DNA from: Dioscorea cayenensis subsp. rotundata
Lineage: Eukaryota; Streptophyta; Magnoliopsida; Dioscoreales; Dioscoreaceae
Assembly: GCF_009730915.1 (NCBI RefSeq)
Contig: NC_052486.1
Coordinates: 23,217,589-23,281,588, forward strand
Length of the DNA stretch: 64,000 bases
Direction: 5' to 3'
Shown: in pieces, positions 37,173 through 49,700 of the stretch
How the letters are laid out: every line of letters begins with the position of its first letter
Numbering within the stretch: the stretch's first letter is position 1
Made by a program: the position numbers and the translations under genes
The notes under the pieces: model-generated
What the model saw: only the letters and a program-made list of their open reading frames with translations
Database searches by the model: none
What the model was told of the DNA's origin: nothing

Positions 37173-39365
37173 AAATTACCAAAAACACCCTCCCTCTAAG
37201 TTTGCAATATGTACAAATTGTCCCTCTAAATTTGATTATCCATAAAAACCCCTTCATTTTGAATACAATGAATTTGAAATCCCCTAAGCATGTAATGGAG
37301 TTAGTTTTAATTGTTTTGGACAAAATTATCCCTTGCATGGGAAGTTGTGGCAAATGAGACATGGTTTGACCATAACGCCCTTTGCTGCAATAATTTTTTC
37401 TCTTCAAGAGGAAGTAGTTTTTTTTCTTGGTTAATCCCCCGAGAACACCATTATTGGCGCTGGTTTCCTTTTTCTCTCTTCATCTCTTCAGCTTTTCCTT
37501 TTTCAAAGTTATCGTTGCATGGACATCTTCTGTAGGATTTGACCACTACCTCGAAGGAGAACTCCCGCTCAACTCTTCGGCATTTCATTAGTTTGCGCTC
37601 CAAGGTATTGAGGCGAGGTGGACGTCGTTGAAGATGTTGTGCAGTTTCCTTTTGTTTTGATATTATGTGGGTTTCTTTCTGGTTTGATTTGTAAAGTATT
37701 CTTTGCAAGATCTACAATTGTGTCCGCACTCGTGGTAGTAAAGTAAGTTTTTTAAATAGTTAGTGCCAACAAAATGTTGCCCGACATACAATGACAAAAC
37801 TTCAAAATGATCTACCGAGAAATGAATGCCTACTAAACCGTTAGGGTGGCCCTGAGGTGGAACGAATACGCTCGTAGAATCCGAATACCTACTAAAATCA
37901 TTTTTGTTTAAACAGAAACTTATTAAATTTAAACAGAGACATAACATTTTAAACATAAACTTGATAAATTTAAACGAATACATTTCTGTTTAAACAAAAA
38001 AAACTATATAATTTTAAACGGAGACAGGGACATGACAAGGATAGCTGAGAATAAACATAGGTTTTAAGCGGAAATTGGGATAATTAATCAATAATTAACT
38101 TGTACAATTATGTTTCAGTTTAAATATAATCGTTTCATTTTAAATTTGTGTTTATTTATGGAAACGATTTTCATAAATAATGAGCAAAATGTATAATAAT
38201 ATGCGATAGTTTGTGGAAAACATACGTAACGAATATAAGTTGTCCTCTATGCTTAGTTGGCGGCAGCTTTTTTGCAAGATCTACGATTGTGTCCGCACTC
38301 GTGGTAGTGAAGTGAGTTTTTTAAATGATTAGCGTCTACAAAACGTTGTCCGACATGCAATGACAAAACTTCAAATTGATCTAACGAGTAAAGAAGTTCT
38401 ATTAAACCGTCATGATGGCCCTGAGGTGGAACGGATACGCTCGTAGAATCCGAATACCTACGAAAATCATTTCTGTTTAAACAGAAACTGGATAAATTTA
38501 AACAGAAACATAACATTTTAAACAGAAACTTGGTAGATTTAAACAGAAACATTTCTGTTTAAATAAAAAATAGTATAATTTTAAACGGAAACAGGGATAT
38601 GACAAGGATAGCTGAGAAAAAACATATGTTTTAAGCGGAAACTGGGATAATTAATAAATAATTAAATTGTACAACTATGTTTCTGTTTATATATCATCGT
38701 TTCATTTTAAATTTACGTTTATTTATGGAAACTATTTTCATAAATAACAAGCAAAATTTATAATAATATGCGATAGTTTGTGGCAAACATATGTAACAAA
38801 TATAAGTTGTCCTCTATGCTTAGTTGGGGACAGTTTTTTCTAAGACCTACGATTGTGTCCGCACTCGTAGTAGTGAAGTGAGTTTTTTAAATGATTAGCG
38901 CCTACAAAACGTTGTTCGACATGTAATGACAAAACTTTAAATTGATCTAACGAGTAAGGAAGGCCTACTAAACCGTCAGGGTGGCCCTGAGGTAAAACTG
39001 ATACTCTCGTAGAATCCGAATACCTATTAAAATCATTTCTGTTTAAACAGAAACTGGATAAATTTAAACAAAGACATAACATTTTAAACAGAAACTTGAT
39101 AAATTTCAATGGAAACATTTATGTTTAAACAGAAAACCAAAAAAAATGTAAAAATGTATGCAAAAAGGTTTAACATTATGTGATTGGGCGAGTTGTTTTT
39201 CCCACCATTTTTTTAAAGAGCGAGGATGAAATTTCATAACATGGAACCAGGTCTCAGTGACTGCGGTGAGAGTGAAAACGATAAAGGAAGGGTTGTCTGA
39301 AATATTCAAAACTCACATGGGCTATTTGACAAATTTTGAAATTGTTGAGGGGTAAACTGTAATTT
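37173..39365 (-). mobile_element. Putative non-autonomous MULE-like element with internal tandem array
   Basis: The ends are imperfect inverted repeats: the left reads AAATTACCAAAAACACCCTC with a later CAAATTGTCCC, and the complement of the right end reads AAATTACAGTTTACCCCTC with CAAATAGCCC. Between them lies a tandem array described separately. In each unit the minus strand encodes LHVGQRFVDANHLKNSLHYH followed by ECGHNRRSCK. This resembles the start of the MuDR-type transposase DNA-binding region (VGxxFxxxxxLKxAL) or its zinc knuckle. No clean target duplication is visible; the right flank is a T run. No DDE-type catalytic core is present. Transposon origin is therefore likely, and the MULE assignment is inference. 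Confidence 0.5.
37700..39145. repeat. Tandem array, about 567-bp period, 2.5 copies
   Basis: Landmark AAGATCTACRATTGTGTCCG occurs at 37706 and 38275 and, slightly changed, at 38841, giving periods of 569 and 566 bp. Each unit has a 5' part with a conserved minus-strand open frame of about 95 codons, then an internal short repeat built on GTTTAAACAGAAAC (four to five times per unit), then an AT-rich part with GCGATAGTTTGTGG. The third unit ends soon after the GTTTAAACAG block. Units are close in sequence (the three translated frames share most residues), suggesting recent expansion. Confidence 0.85.
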
Positions 39366-40001
39366 TTTCTTTTTTTTTTAAAACTTATCTCATAACCAAA
39401 GAAAACTCCCCATAAAAAAAATACTAAATACGTTTAGCTAGCAGTGAAGCTTTGAAAGTACAAATAACTCAAAACAAGAAGATGGTGTGACACTGATGTG
39501 ACATAATCATAAGCTAAACTATCTCATGTTGCTTAATATTATTACAAATTTATCCATAAAACTCAACAATATCTCTTATGGGCAAAGGGGGGCCATCAAC
39601 TCATTCCAAAGAGATATATGCATCATTTTTTAATAAATTCTTGTAATCACAAACAAAAGGCAAAGCTGAGAGAAAAGATTAAATGAAAGAAATTCTCAAT
39701 CCCATTTAGATTTATATAGTCTGAAACATTTAGATATTGTATAGATAATTATGTGCAACAGGATCACTGAATTCACTTTTAAAAGGATACCTTTAAAGTT
39801 TGAAAGGCATAAGAGGTTAGTGAGAAAACAGCTTGGAAAAGCAAAATATGATTCTCTAACTTTACTAAGCAATTCACAAGACTCAATGTTAAAGAGAAGC
39901 AAAAGTAATACATCCATTCATTCTCACCTTCATTCTCAAGCAAAACATATACAACATTTATTCAAAATTCAATCTCATCATCTTCTACATCTCCTCTTAC
40001 A
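39366..40001. other. Upstream region of the tetraspanin gene
   Basis: AT-rich promoter-side sequence. No TATA box could be chosen confidently and no other gene is seen. Confidence 0.45.
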
Positions 40002-41087
40002 ATGGCACTTAGCAACAACATCGTCGGAGCTATAAACTTCGTGGCGATGCTTCTTTCAATCCCTATCATCGCCGCCGGTATTTGGCTCTCTTCTCAGTCC
40101 GATAACTCTTGCTTGAAACTCCTCCAATGGCCTGTGATCTCCTTAGGTATCTTAGTTTTGTTAGTAGCATTAGCAGGATTTATCGGCGCATTTTGGCGGA
40201 TACCTTGGCTACTTCTCTTCTACCTTATAGCTATGCTCATAGTGATATTTCTCCTAGCAAGTTTAGTAATATTCATCTATGTAGTCACAAACAATGGTGG
40301 TGGTCACACTGCACCTAACCGAGCTTATTTAGAATATCACTTGGATGACTATTCGGGATGGCTTCGACGAAGAGTTGAGAGCTCCTACAAATGGAATCGA
40401 ATCAAAGCATGTCTAAGCTCAACAACAACTTGCTCGGTGTTGAATCAAACTTATCGTTCCGCTCAAGATTTCTTCATCGCACCTCTCACTCCCTTAGAGG
40501 TAATTAAACTAGTTTATCTATATTAGATTGTTACTTTATATAGTTATAACAACAATGAACTTGCTCGGAAATGAATCAAACTTACTGTTTTATTCAAGAT
40601 TTATTGTGAACTAGTTATCTATATTAGATCAATAATGAAGAGAATAGTAGTGAAAAGATATTTCATTGTATTTCATTGATCGATATATGTCAACCATTTT
40701 GTATAAACAATTTGTAGCATGTAGATACATGATTGAGTCTAATATATATATTGAATGATGCGCATTTTTCAGTCGGGATGTTGTAAGCCACCGACGAAAT
40801 GCGGGTATACATTTGTGAACCCGACGTATTGGATTAGTCCTATCGACCTCAGTGCCGATCTTGATTGCTTGCTATGGAGCAATGAACAGACAGTTTTATG
40901 TTACTCATGTTCTTCTTGCAAAGCTGGTCTACTTGCAAATATAAAGAGGGAATGGAGAAGAGCAGACCTTATCCTTGTTCTCACATTGGTGGCTCTCATT
41001 GTAGTCTATGTGCTTGGTTTTTTGGCTTTCAGAAATGCTAAGACTGATGAACTCTTTAGGAAATATCAACAAGGTTATACTACTTGA
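40002..41087 (+). CDS. Tetraspanin-2-like membrane protein
   Basis: Plant tetraspanin, 270 aa from exons 40002-40499 and 40773-41087. Four transmembrane helices are visible: about 7-29 (INFVAMLLSIPIIAAGIWL), 44-66, 70-95 (LLLFYLIAMLIVIFLLASLV) and 236-258. The large extracellular loop has the plant-specific GCCKPPTKCGY motif just after the exon junction, then CYSCSSCKAGLL, the Cys pairs of plant TETs. The C-terminus FRNAKTDELFRKYQQGY is close to Arabidopsis TET2. Tetraspanins organise membrane microdomains; TET2 is linked to guard-cell and developmental expression in Arabidopsis, which cannot be transferred from sequence alone. The intron position directly before the CCKPP block is the conserved one. 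Frame intact. Confidence 0.9.
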
Positions 41088-42086
41088 AAACATATATATT
41101 TGACTACATGTATTTTATTTCTATCTATCTATCAATACTTTGTGATCAAGAAATTAAGATTTGTGTTCTTTTGAGGGAATATTTGTTTAATTTTTTTGGT
41201 GTGATATGATAATGAAGGTTAGGGTTTTTAGTGGGAAGGGAATAAAGGAAATAGATCTCTTTAGGTTTTTTATGGATATGTATCATGTGTACCTCTTTTT
41301 GCTTTCTTGTAAACATTTCATGTAGATATGTTTTTTTTTCCTTCTCCTTTGTATGACTGTTAATTAATTAATTATATTAAAATAAGAACAAAGTGCTATA
41401 TCATCCAAAAAAAAATAGTATGAATTTAAATGAGTTGTTTATTAAATTCATTTACATGTTATATGTCCAAAATTAAGAAAGAAAAATAGATGTTTTAAAA
41501 AAAAAAAAAAACTGGTAATGTCTTGGGAAAAGTTTTTAGCCTGAATTAATATTTGAAAATGAATTTTATTCTCTATATAAATGAGCATATCAAAGATTAA
41601 AAGACGATCGAGCATGATAGATCTTTAATTAGTTGAATAAATAGTCATAAACATTTTTTTTCTAAAATCAAATTGAAAGTTGATATGTTTGTTCCTAATT
41701 ATGGAGAAAACAACTATTGATAATATGCAATTTTTTTCCATATAATTAATAAAACAAAACTTTGATTATGAAGAATTAAAAAATAAAAATAAAAACTCAG
41801 CAAGGAACAAAATGAAAAGTTGGAATTCATTAACATTATAAAAGTATGTCTTCATGCTTAACCCAGTTAAATGGGCCTAATAAAGGCCCATTTGTCTATA
41901 ACACGATGGATTTTATTGGGCCTTATTTCTTACCAGCCCAAAGGCATCTTTCTTTCATAATCCCAAAGGCTTCTTTCTTTAAATATATTATGAGAATGTT
42001 TTATTTCAATAAACAATTCAGTTTAGATAATTGATAGGTGATTCATTGTTGTGGCATTGTGTACAAGCCAACCTATTCATAAAATA
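41088..42086. other. 3' flank of tetraspanin and left edge of the gap
   Basis: AT-rich, no coding region visible. A group of site II-type elements lies at 41872-41940, listed separately. The sequence then runs into the N stretch. Confidence 0.5.
41872..41940. promoter_or_regulatory. Site II-type TGGGCC cluster next to the assembly gap
   Basis: TGGGCC at 41872-41877, GGCCCA at 41885-41890, TGGGCC at 41917-41922 and AGCCCA at 41935-41940. The first two form an inverted pair (ATGGGCCTAATAAAGGCCCAT). Such clusters mark proximal promoters of ribosomal, mitochondrial and cell-cycle genes in plants. The start they would serve is not visible and could lie in the N stretch that follows about 150 bp later. 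Confidence 0.45.
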
Positions 42087-43086
42087 NNNNNNNNNNNNNN
42101 NNNNNNNNNNNNNNNNNNNNNNNNNNNNNNNNNNNNNNNNNNNNNNNNNNNNNNNNNNNNNNNNNNNNNNNNNNNNNNNNNNNNNNNNNNNNNNNNNNNN
42201 NNNNNNNNNNNNNNNNNNNNNNNNNNNNNNNNNNNNNNNNNNNNNNNNNNNNNNNNNNNNNNNNNNNNNNNNNNNNNNNNNNNNNNNNNNNNNNNNNNNN
42301 NNNNNNNNNNNNNNNNNNNNNNNNNNNNNNNNNNNNNNNNNNNNNNNNNNNNNNNNNNNNNNNNNNNNNNNNNNNNNNNNNNNNNNNNNNNNNNNNNNNN
42401 NNNNNNNNNNNNNNNNNNNNNNNNNNNNNNNNNNNNNNNNNNNNNNNNNNNNNNNNNNNNNNNNNNNNNNNNNNNNNNNNNNNNNNNNNNNNNNNNNNNN
42501 NNNNNNNNNNNNNNNNNNNNNNNNNNNNNNNNNNNNNNNNNNNNNNNNNNNNNNNNNNNNNNNNNNNNNNNNNNNNNNNNNNNNNNNNNNNNNNNNNNNN
42601 NNNNNNNNNNNNNNNNNNNNNNNNNNNNNNNNNNNNNNNNNNNNNNNNNNNNNNNNNNNNNNNNNNNNNNNNNNNNNNNNNNNNNNNNNNNNNNNNNNNN
42701 NNNNNNNNNNNNNNNNNNNNNNNNNNNNNNNNNNNNNNNNNNNNNNNNNNNNNNNNNNNNNNNNNNNNNNNNNNNNNNNNNNNNNNNNNNNNNNNNNNNN
42801 NNNNNNNNNNNNNNNNNNNNNNNNNNNNNNNNNNNNNNNNNNNNNNNNNNNNNNNNNNNNNNNNNNNNNNNNNNNNNNNNNNNNNNNNNNNNNNNNNNNN
42901 NNNNNNNNNNNNNNNNNNNNNNNNNNNNNNNNNNNNNNNNNNNNNNNNNNNNNNNNNNNNNNNNNNNNNNNNNNNNNNNNNNNNNNNNNNNNNNNNNNNN
43001 NNNNNNNNNNNNNNNNNNNNNNNNNNNNNNNNNNNNNNNNNNNNNNNNNNNNNNNNNNNNNNNNNNNNNNNNNNNNNNNNNNNNNN
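42087..43086. other. Assembly gap of exactly 1000 N
   Basis: Unknown bases. The round length suggests a placeholder of arbitrary size rather than a measured distance. Open frames across it are artefacts. Confidence 1.
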
Positions 43087-43224
43087 ATTGTTAGAATGAA
43101 CTAGCTTCATTATTAAAATGAACATATATAATGAGTTTTTTTTTCCTCATCTGTTATAAAATTTTAAAATTAGCCGCAGGTGCAGCAGAACGGAGAAAAG
43201 ACCAAAACGATCCGACTCAGTCAG

Positions 43225-43270
43225 CACGTGGACTGTAATAAAAACACGTGAACATTACTTCAATCACGTG
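43225..43270. promoter_or_regulatory. Three CACGTG boxes spaced exactly 20 bp
   Basis: CACGTG at 43225-43230, 43245-43250 and 43265-43270, in the contexts CAGCACGTGGAC, AACACGTGAAC and ATCACGTGACA. The first resembles an ABRE. The stretch is about 140 bp right of the gap and 450 bp beyond the UTP13 stop codon. Confidence 0.6.
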
Positions 43271-43720
43271 ACAAACATGTGTTGCTAATCACGAGGCGAC
43301 CACCAAAATTACCACAGAGCCCCTACTTCTTTAATAGTACCCAAAAAAAAACCATCACTCTAATTATATATCAACCGTTCCAGTAAACACCTGAAGCAAA
43401 ACAATGAGAATAAACATTTTTAAATAATACGTGACAATAAAATAAATAATAAAAATCGAATCACAATCAGTGTCTTATCATACCTTAAAACCAGGGTTTG
43501 ATAACATTGTTTATAAAAAAGAATGACTCAGTGCTATTCTTTAAATATGATTTGGCACATTGCTAACAATATACTAAGCATGCACTAGATTCAAATCTGA
43601 GAACAACCTAAGAACCCAACACAGACAAAATTTTTGCTAAGAAACAAATGCTCAACTATACATTTCCGCAAGATAAATATAACTTTAATTCTACAACAAA
43701 GTAAAATTTGAACTTATCGG

Positions 43721-46700
43721 CTATACGCTAATTAGAGTCACATCTCTCTGTTTCTTCTTTGATTTGCTGCTTTTTCGTTTCTTCAGGGAAGCCGGCTCAC
43801 TCACCTCCGATGCAAGTGCCGTCGGGACTTTGATGTTGTTATCAGAAAGTGAGTTGTTAGTTGACCCATTTTCCTTAGGCGATGCATTTCGGGGATGTCC
43901 GTCTTCTTCTTGGTGTAATCTAGGATGAGTTTTCGATGAGAAAACACTGGTTTCGGGTTCTAAGACTTTCATTTGAGTAAGAGTATAGTCCAACAAGAAG
44001 GTGTTCCTCACATGTCTGTCCATCCTGGTGAAGTGCCTTTTCGAATAAGGTAGAATACCTTCAATGAGTTCACCGATTCCTTTTATCTGAATAACCAAAA
44101 AGGTTCAAACTTCAATCATGAGTTGGCTGCACTTTCAAAAAACTAAAATTCTAAATTAAAAAAAAAAAATCATAGCCATGATTTACCTATCTGCATTGAG
44201 TCTAATATCATCAGGAAACAAGAAGAATAAGTCTGCCAAATGAGGTCATTGCTTTATGACAGTTTAAGAATGGTGAATGACAAAATAAACGGAAATTATC
44301 TCAACTTCCATTGGTTATCCACCGAAGTAGTTAAGACTTAAGAGTCAAAATTAATCTTGGTTTTGAGTCTTTTGACCATAATATTATAACCTAATTTTCA
44401 ACTAAGCGGGATTTTCTCATGCATTAGCAAAAGATATTTTGGATCTCTCGATCGACTGCTTAAGTCAATATGTCAAAAGTTATAATGGCTAGGATAGCAT
44501 GAAAAGGCAATAGTAATTAAGTTCCTCTAAAGTTATAATCAACTGTGCAGATCAAAGTTACCTCCAGGATCTCCTCCGGTGGGAAGATTTTAAAAAATCG
44601 GCTAAGGATGAATTGTGCAACGTGGCAAAACTTTGGCTTTGTATTCCATTCCCGAATATATTCAAGAAGCACGCGGAGCTCATCCTTCCCGAGAGCAGAA
44701 ATGGCCTTTCCTATAGGATCCCCATCACCTCCACTCCTGCACATTTTCTCCCCAAAATAAGTTTGAGCTGGAAATTGACAAACAAAACCAGATTCACAGA
44801 CATACCTGAACGTTACTGAAAACAAATCCAAAAGTTTGTGTGGTCTCCGAAGTTCAAATGCAAGTTGAATGGCCTTTGTGTAGTCAGAATCAGTTACAGC
44901 ATTCTCCAGTTCTTGGCCTCTCAAAATAGCTTCTTCCTACAATGACAGCAAATTAAATTAGAATGATAATTACAAGTTAACAGAGAAGAAACCATTGTTT
45001 CCATATATGCTACCAGTGCAAGAAGGTAATTTTGAGGAATGCTACAAGCAACATCCACCCAAAAAAGGGGAACTCATGGATATACACAAACCCCTCCTTC
45101 AGTCTCTCTCGTTACCATCGAGAGAATATTCTGAAAATATTCATCATTTTATATTACTTTATGAATTATAATTATTCTAAACATCCAAACTATCCCTTTT
45201 TAAAAAAAACATGGAATAAAAATAGACACAAACATATATTCCAACTTTTTGAAAAATATAAACAACCCAAATATCCTACAAAATTAGGCTATCTTCATCG
45301 TTCCACACACATCTCTATTTGTTGATTTGATTATTCGCAATGAGAGTTGACAAAGAGCAATTTTTTCTTTTTTATTAAATTTAGGTGTTACCATAATAAA
45401 CACCAAAAACATGTGGCTATATGAAAACCCCATAAATTTGACTCGTTTTCAATGACTGATCACCCTGGTCATTTACAACAGTGTACTGGAAGTACATATG
45501 CAACCCAAATAGTCATTATGGGTGAAGTGTACCGCAAACTCAGAAAACTCAGAAAAAAAAAAAACAAGAGCAGAAACCAAAAGAAACGATAGCCTCAAAT
45601 GCTCAATAGGAAGTAATACGACAGCTATGCGCCTTACCACATGCTCAGAGATGGTAAATGATGCATCCAAAGAAAATGGAATAGAAATTCAGAGTAGGAA
45701 GATATAAGAATTACAATGTTCCTGGTATGTGACAAGGGATGGGCAGGGTAAGCTAGATTCCAAAGCCAAGGGTGTAATTTTTTACTATGTAATAAACATG
45801 AACAATTTCTTAAACTCTTTGCATTCAAATCTAGTTCCTAATTAAATACATTGTCAAGCTAGTGACATCTGTGTTTTGAACTAGTCAAGGTATATTCTTG
45901 AGCGAGAGACCAGGCGGGGAAAAATTCACCACCAAGACTTATAGGTCCATTTTGACAAACTTACTTCTTTATGGAAAGCTTCCTCCTTATCTGCAGCAGT
46001 ACAATCATGCCACATATTAATAGTGGCATCAGTACCACCAGTTGCAAGCATTTCTGTCTTCTTGCCAACAGCCAGTGCCCAAACCTGCATGCACACAGCA
46101 GATGAGTTAAAGCACCGTACAAAAAAGAAGCTGAATCCAATGTCTATTTGGCCCATCTTAGGGAGATCAGATTAGCTCCTCAGTTCTAAAGGTTGTCTAT
46201 GCACAAAACACACTGAATTCCCCCAGCAACTTAATAAGAACCCAAGTATATGAGAATGAAGTCACCTGCAACTTGATTAGCTTTACTTGATATGGTCTTT
46301 TTAAATTGAACCTTACACAATCCAGCAATTATCAAACACTTTACATCATTATAGTTTACCAATTCCAGTAGAAGTGGCACTACATGCACCCACAAGGTGG
46401 AACAGGAAAAATATAGCAAATAAATAAGCCTACATGACCCTCTACTTGCCTTGAGATTTTGACATTGGAAACGGTTTGGAATGGACTAGTGCCCATTGTC
46501 TTAAATAACACAACCATGCAGAAAAATGCATTCACATTGGCAAAAATAAAAGGAATCGCATGGTAATAGTTTCTACGAGTAACTTCATAAATTTTATACA
46601 CATGAAAAGGCGAAGAGCAGTGTACAGCAATATGACTATCTCATGGTAAAACAACTACAAGACAAATTTATTTCTAACCTTGCCTTCATGTTGGTCATAT

Positions 46701-49700
46701 GTTGCAATGCATTCACTTGCTTTAACAGTCCACAATTTGACCAACCCATCACCACCTGAAAGAAAAAGGGTGGCATTTTAAAGAAAGTGAAATGCAAAAA
46801 GTTGATCTGATAGCTCCCCAAGGTAAACCCATTTTACCACATGAAATCAGTTGTGTGCCACGGGTAAGGAATGCAGCTCTCAACACACTTGAATTATGTC
46901 CTTCAAATGTTCTCAAGCATGAACCATCAGAAATGGCCCATATTTTTATGGTTTTATCTCCAGATGATGTCATAACACACTGATCAACAGGAGAAAACTC
47001 AACTGACCAAATTCCCCTTTTGTGACCTTTAAGCACATGCAAAGATACCAGATCAGGAAGTCTCCATATACAAGCAGTCCGATCCTAACGAACAACAAAT
47101 TACAACCATTTCAAATAAGGAAAGAATAGTTATTCTGATTCGACAGTCAAAGAGCAATATATGATGGCTTACTAACCTCTGAACCACTACAAAGGAGACT
47201 ATCATTTGGAGCCACAGCTAAAGAGTTTATGTCTTTGTCATGTGCAGCAACAAAAGCTTTAACTTTAAGGGTACTCTCATGATACGCATCTGATACACCA
47301 TCAAGGCTCCACACCCTAATCATACGCTCACTGCAAACAAAGGGAGATCCATAAGAAAAACAAGACAAGAACATTGTTTGTTCTGCATGAACTATTTTTA
47401 CCATAATCTTTCTGAGTTTCTTTTCCATTTACACAAAAAGAATCACAAATTGGTTAAAGGAAGTTTCCGGGTCTCAGATGTAGAGGTTAAAATAATTGCA
47501 AGCACACTACCTCAAGGGTAAAACAAGAAATTACATCTCTGCTAATCCTCAATAGATAATGAGAAAAGCTCGAAGCTTGCACAACATATTGCCTTCCATT
47601 CTTCTCAATAAAATATGCTCTACTTTAACGGAACCCAATGCTAGGAGTCCAAATAATATCAATAACTAAACAAAATTTTCAAATTTCATTGAATAAAGCT
47701 TTTCTTGCCACCTTTGTAAATTAATTAGTAAGAATCTTTTAGAGCTAAAATTTTCAACAAAGATTTCAGAGCAACAAAACATTAAGTCATGTTCATTTCA
47801 TGTGTTGCACAAGTGTTGGTCAATATAAAAGCGTTCACCCACTATTATAATTCTCAGAACTGCCGTAAATTAAGGTTTTGAGAACATTTTTTATATTATG
47901 AGAAATATAAAACTTGAATGAGGTGAAGGCACAAAAGTGAAAAGCACAACAAGTGTTTTACTAGGCCCAAGAATGAAGATCTCAAGCCAAGAATAAAAAT
48001 GATAATATTTGAAATATAAAGATCAAAGCTTTCCAGTGTGTTACAAAAGCTCACCAACTGCCACTGACAAAAAAATTTCTATGCTTCCTTGAGAATGCAA
48101 CAGCACCAACAGCTCCCATATTGTTTTTACCAATTCCTATGCAATTTTTGCTCTCAACATCCCACACTCTCACCTACAACGAAAAAAATATAAGTTTATG
48201 TGAAAATGTAAAAAATTGGAGGGACTAGTTCAATATGAAATGGTAATTAGCAAACAAAACAAAATGCAAGAGGGAAAATGTAAGTTATCATTGCCACCTA
48301 CTAACACCCTCTATTTCAAGAGCATTACAATTAATTGTCCATTTTCAATTGACATATATTTCTTTTATATTAAAACGATCATCACTACATGTATTAGAAA
48401 TTCAAAACAAGATAAGGCCAATAAGGGCATCAGTCTTTGTATCATTTCATACAAGTCTCCCAGTTTAACAGCTTGATATTAGGCATATGACACATTACAT
48501 GCTAATAAAGTGATTAAAAAGTTCTATAACCAAGCACTTATGAGGAATTCTGAGTAATAGCCACCACTCACAGTATTGTCCTTGCTTCCAGTAACCAAAA
48601 GTGCACTACCAAGACTTGAGATGCATGAATCAAGGCACACTACAGTATCTGTATGCCCCGCCAATACATAAGAACAAGACATTGACGACACCTCATAGAC
48701 ACGAACCTGTGGAAGAAAAATCTCAGATATAGTGCTTAATATAATTCATGTCAAGAATTAGCTTAGGTAGTTGGAAACATGGCATATGAACATCAGACTC
48801 CTAAGCAATTGAAGCTTCAAGGGTCAGTTTCCAATAATATTACAAAATCCTAAATAACAACAAAAATTTTTAACAGATGTAAGGCAACAATCAAGATGGT
48901 CATGAAGAACAATTGATAGCACAAACAAATTGAACAATTATCTACCTGTTCCTGATTGGTAGCAACAGCAAGGTATTGTTCCTCCTCTCCCAAGAACCTC
49001 ATATCAAGAACCTCTTCATTGTAACCAACAAGCCTTCTATAAAGGTTCAACTGAGATGTCTCTTCAGAAGATTTCATAGCAGAATAAAATAGAAATTGTT
49101 GGTCAGCAGTAACGCAGATAAGTCCTTGATCAGAGGGTAGCATAACAGCTGATCTGAACCCTCTCCTAGACTCATCGGAGCTAGGAGTTTCATCTGAAGA
49201 TCGTTGCTCATATAAGCAAACTGCACTGTTGAAAAGGTAAGAAAATAGTTTAAGAAACAAGTAGCCTTCCAAACAAATTGGGATAATACAAAATATAATC
49301 ATACCCTTCAGAGCTCCATATGCGTACAACTCCACGTTCACCAACTGTTAGAAAATGAATTGGTATTGAAGTTTTGCTTTTCCTCTTCCGTGTTGATAGA
49401 TTACTCACAAGTGTAGAAAAGCAGGTCCCAGCAGGAATAACGCAAATGCTTTCAACCATCTCATATGTCGGTACCGTCTTCAAGCTATAATCGTGCAGAT
49501 CCCAAACATTCACCACCTGAATTGGTATTTTTTCAACAATGTAATCTCAGAAAAGGGGAATGATGCTGAGACCACAAATTAAAGTTTTAAAGAGTAGTTC
49601 TTTGGTTCATGATTTTTAAAATAGAAAATCCAAGACCTCATTCAGTAAAAAATCAGAAAAGGACAAGAAATTTACTAATCTTGAGCTACTGCAGATGGAG

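Noticed and set aside
42031-43125. Long open frames across the N stretch
   Set aside because: Unknown bases read as open codons; pure artefact.
44937-45964. Open frames in a UTP13 intron (for example 45032-45325)
   Set aside because: Random frames in AT-rich intron sequence between two exons that join perfectly.
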